A stretch of DNA of 6,325 bases from Candidatus Falkowbacteria bacterium CG10_big_fil_rev_8_21_14_0_10_43_10. GTDB lineage: Bacteria; Patescibacteriota; Patescibacteriia; Patescibacteriales; XYC2-FULL-47-12. Shown piece after piece: positions 5,062 through 6,325 of the stretch; position 1 is the first letter of the stretch, and the number at the start of each line of letters is the position of its first letter. The position numbers were made by a program, and so were the translations under genes. The stretch is taken from assembly GCA_002773655.1 (NCBI GenBank), contig PFAR01000034.1:202-6526 (forward strand). The letters run 5' to 3'. The notes under the pieces were generated by a model. The model saw nothing but the letters and a program-made list of their open reading frames with translations, was not told where the DNA came from and made no database searches.

Positions 5062-5098
5062 ACCCCGTAAAATAATAATATCCCGCATTTCACGGGGT
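5062..5098 (-). terminator. Candidate proximal terminator hairpin after 5S rRNA
   Basis: ACCCCGT (5062-5068) pairs with ACGGGGT (5092-5098), and after one mismatch AAAT (5070-5073) pairs with ATTT (5087-5090), leaving a 13-base loop. It lies about 20 bases past the 5S gene in the direction of transcription. The T-run after the stem on the minus strand is short (TTTACTT), while a T-rich run (TTTTATTTTTTTT) lies before it, directly after the 5S closing stem. Confidence 0.55.
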
Positions 5099-5103
5099 AA
5101 AAA

Positions 5104-5249
5104 AAATAAAACGCACGGTCTTGGCGCTGGCCTACTCTCCCGGGGAACTAGCCCAAGTACCATCGGCGCTGGAGTGCTTAACTTCTGAGTTCGAGATGGG
5201 ATCAGGTGTACCCACTCCGCTCAAAGCACCAAGACTGTGCGTTTTATTT
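5104..5249 (-). other. Extended processing stem around 5S rRNA
   Basis: Bases 5104-5116 are complementary to 5237-5249 over 13 bp, continuing the mature 5S closing helix (5118-5124 with 5229-5235) after a single mismatch (5117 with 5236). The result is an approximately 20-bp double-stranded foot enclosing the 5S precursor, the form expected for an RNase-type processing site. On the minus strand its 3' half runs into TTTTATTTTTTTT (about 5111-5099), so the same stem could act as an intrinsic terminator. Confidence 0.75.
5118..5235 (-). rRNA. rrf: 5S ribosomal RNA
   Basis: The minus strand reads as a full 5S rRNA of about 118 bases. Recognisable parts are the closing helix GTCTTGG...CCAAGAC, the near-universal CCCATCTCGAACTCAGAAG of loops B and C, the CGCCGATGGTA segment and GGGAGAGTAGG near the 3' end. 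It lies downstream of 23S rRNA in the normal 23S-5S order. The ends are set by alignment with the E. coli 5S in memory and may be off by one to three bases. It forms the central part of the large subunit's 5S RNP. Confidence 0.95.
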
Positions 5250-5257
5250 ATAAAAAT

Positions 5258-5293
5258 ATAGAAATAATTATAGCGATAGAAATAATTATAGCG
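5258..5293. repeat. 18-bp exact tandem repeat in the 23S-5S spacer
   Basis: ATAGAAATAATTATAGCG occurs twice back to back, at 5258-5275 and 5276-5293, with no mismatch. The spacer from 5236 to 5366 has no tRNA gene. The repeat probably arose by slippage in AT-rich spacer DNA, and its copy number could vary between strains. Confidence 0.95.
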
Positions 5294-5349
5294 GAATATA
5301 AATCAAAAAAAATTTACAAATTCATTTCCCCTCCCCAAAGAGGGCAGGG

Positions 5350-5366
5350 CCTTATAAAAACTATAA

Positions 5367-5368
<2 letters not shown>
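5350..5368 (-). other. Hairpin at the 3' end of 23S rRNA
   Basis: CCTTATA (5350-5356) pairs with TATAAGG (5362-5368), giving a 7-bp stem with a five-base loop directly at the estimated 3' end of 23S rRNA. It could be a processing signal or a barrier protecting the 3' end. It also makes the exact 23S end uncertain by several bases, since two of its bases overlap the end estimated by alignment. Confidence 0.6.

Positions 5369-6325
<957 letters not shown>

Noticed and set aside
5236..5366. tRNA gene in the spacer between 23S and 5S rRNA
   Set aside because: No cloverleaf, TTCGA-type T loop or CCA end is visible; the spacer is A/T-rich with a tandem repeat and small hairpins.

Overview
The window looks like a fragment of a reduced bacterial genome, most likely a Candidate Phyla Radiation (Patescibacteria) lineage. 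The sequence signs are compact coding regions of moderate GC separated by very AT-rich spacers, few recognisable Shine-Dalgarno sequences apart from one near-perfect case, a VanW-type cell-envelope protein with a C-terminal G5-like tail, a bacterial EndoQ-type nuclease, and a 23S rRNA whose L1 stalk is pared down to a small hairpin. The lineage is an inference. TAA, TAG and TGA need no reassignment in any gene read here.

Plus strand, 1-2932: a small heat shock protein (71-523), a 70-residue DUF3006-family protein (557-769) and a large membrane-anchored VanW-family protein (788-2809) lie head to tail with gaps of 33 and 18 bases, so they probably share a transcript. The cluster ends in a 123-base near-perfect inverted repeat that starts directly after the vanW stop codon and could be a terminator, a small non-autonomous palindromic element, or both.

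Plus strand, 2933-3526: an AT-rich spacer holding an 18-bp perfect palindrome and a doubtful small membrane ORF is followed by a complete single-gene expression unit. This has a -35/-10 promoter with a 17-bp spacer, a 13-base Shine-Dalgarno match, a 43-residue extremely basic protein (Lys/Arg/Ala/Pro, no acidic residues) built from a recently duplicated 42-bp unit, and a strong hairpin terminator that also serves the convergent gene.

Minus strand, 3547-4878: an endonuclease Q family protein (PHP metal-dependent nuclease, four-Cys zinc site, conserved C-terminal domain) for repair of deaminated DNA. A palindromic GC-rich repeat has been absorbed in frame into its PHP domain, and the protein ends in QVKLF, which resembles a sliding-clamp-binding motif.

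Minus strand, 4990-6325: the 3' end of an rRNA operon, with the last ~960 bases of 23S rRNA, a 131-base spacer without tRNA genes, 5S rRNA with an extended processing stem, and two trailing hairpins. The 23S part shows a truncated L1 stalk, A at position 2057 with U at 2611 (E. coli numbering), and a few other departures from the usual bacterial sequence. No CRISPR array, transposase, integrase or rRNA intron is visible.
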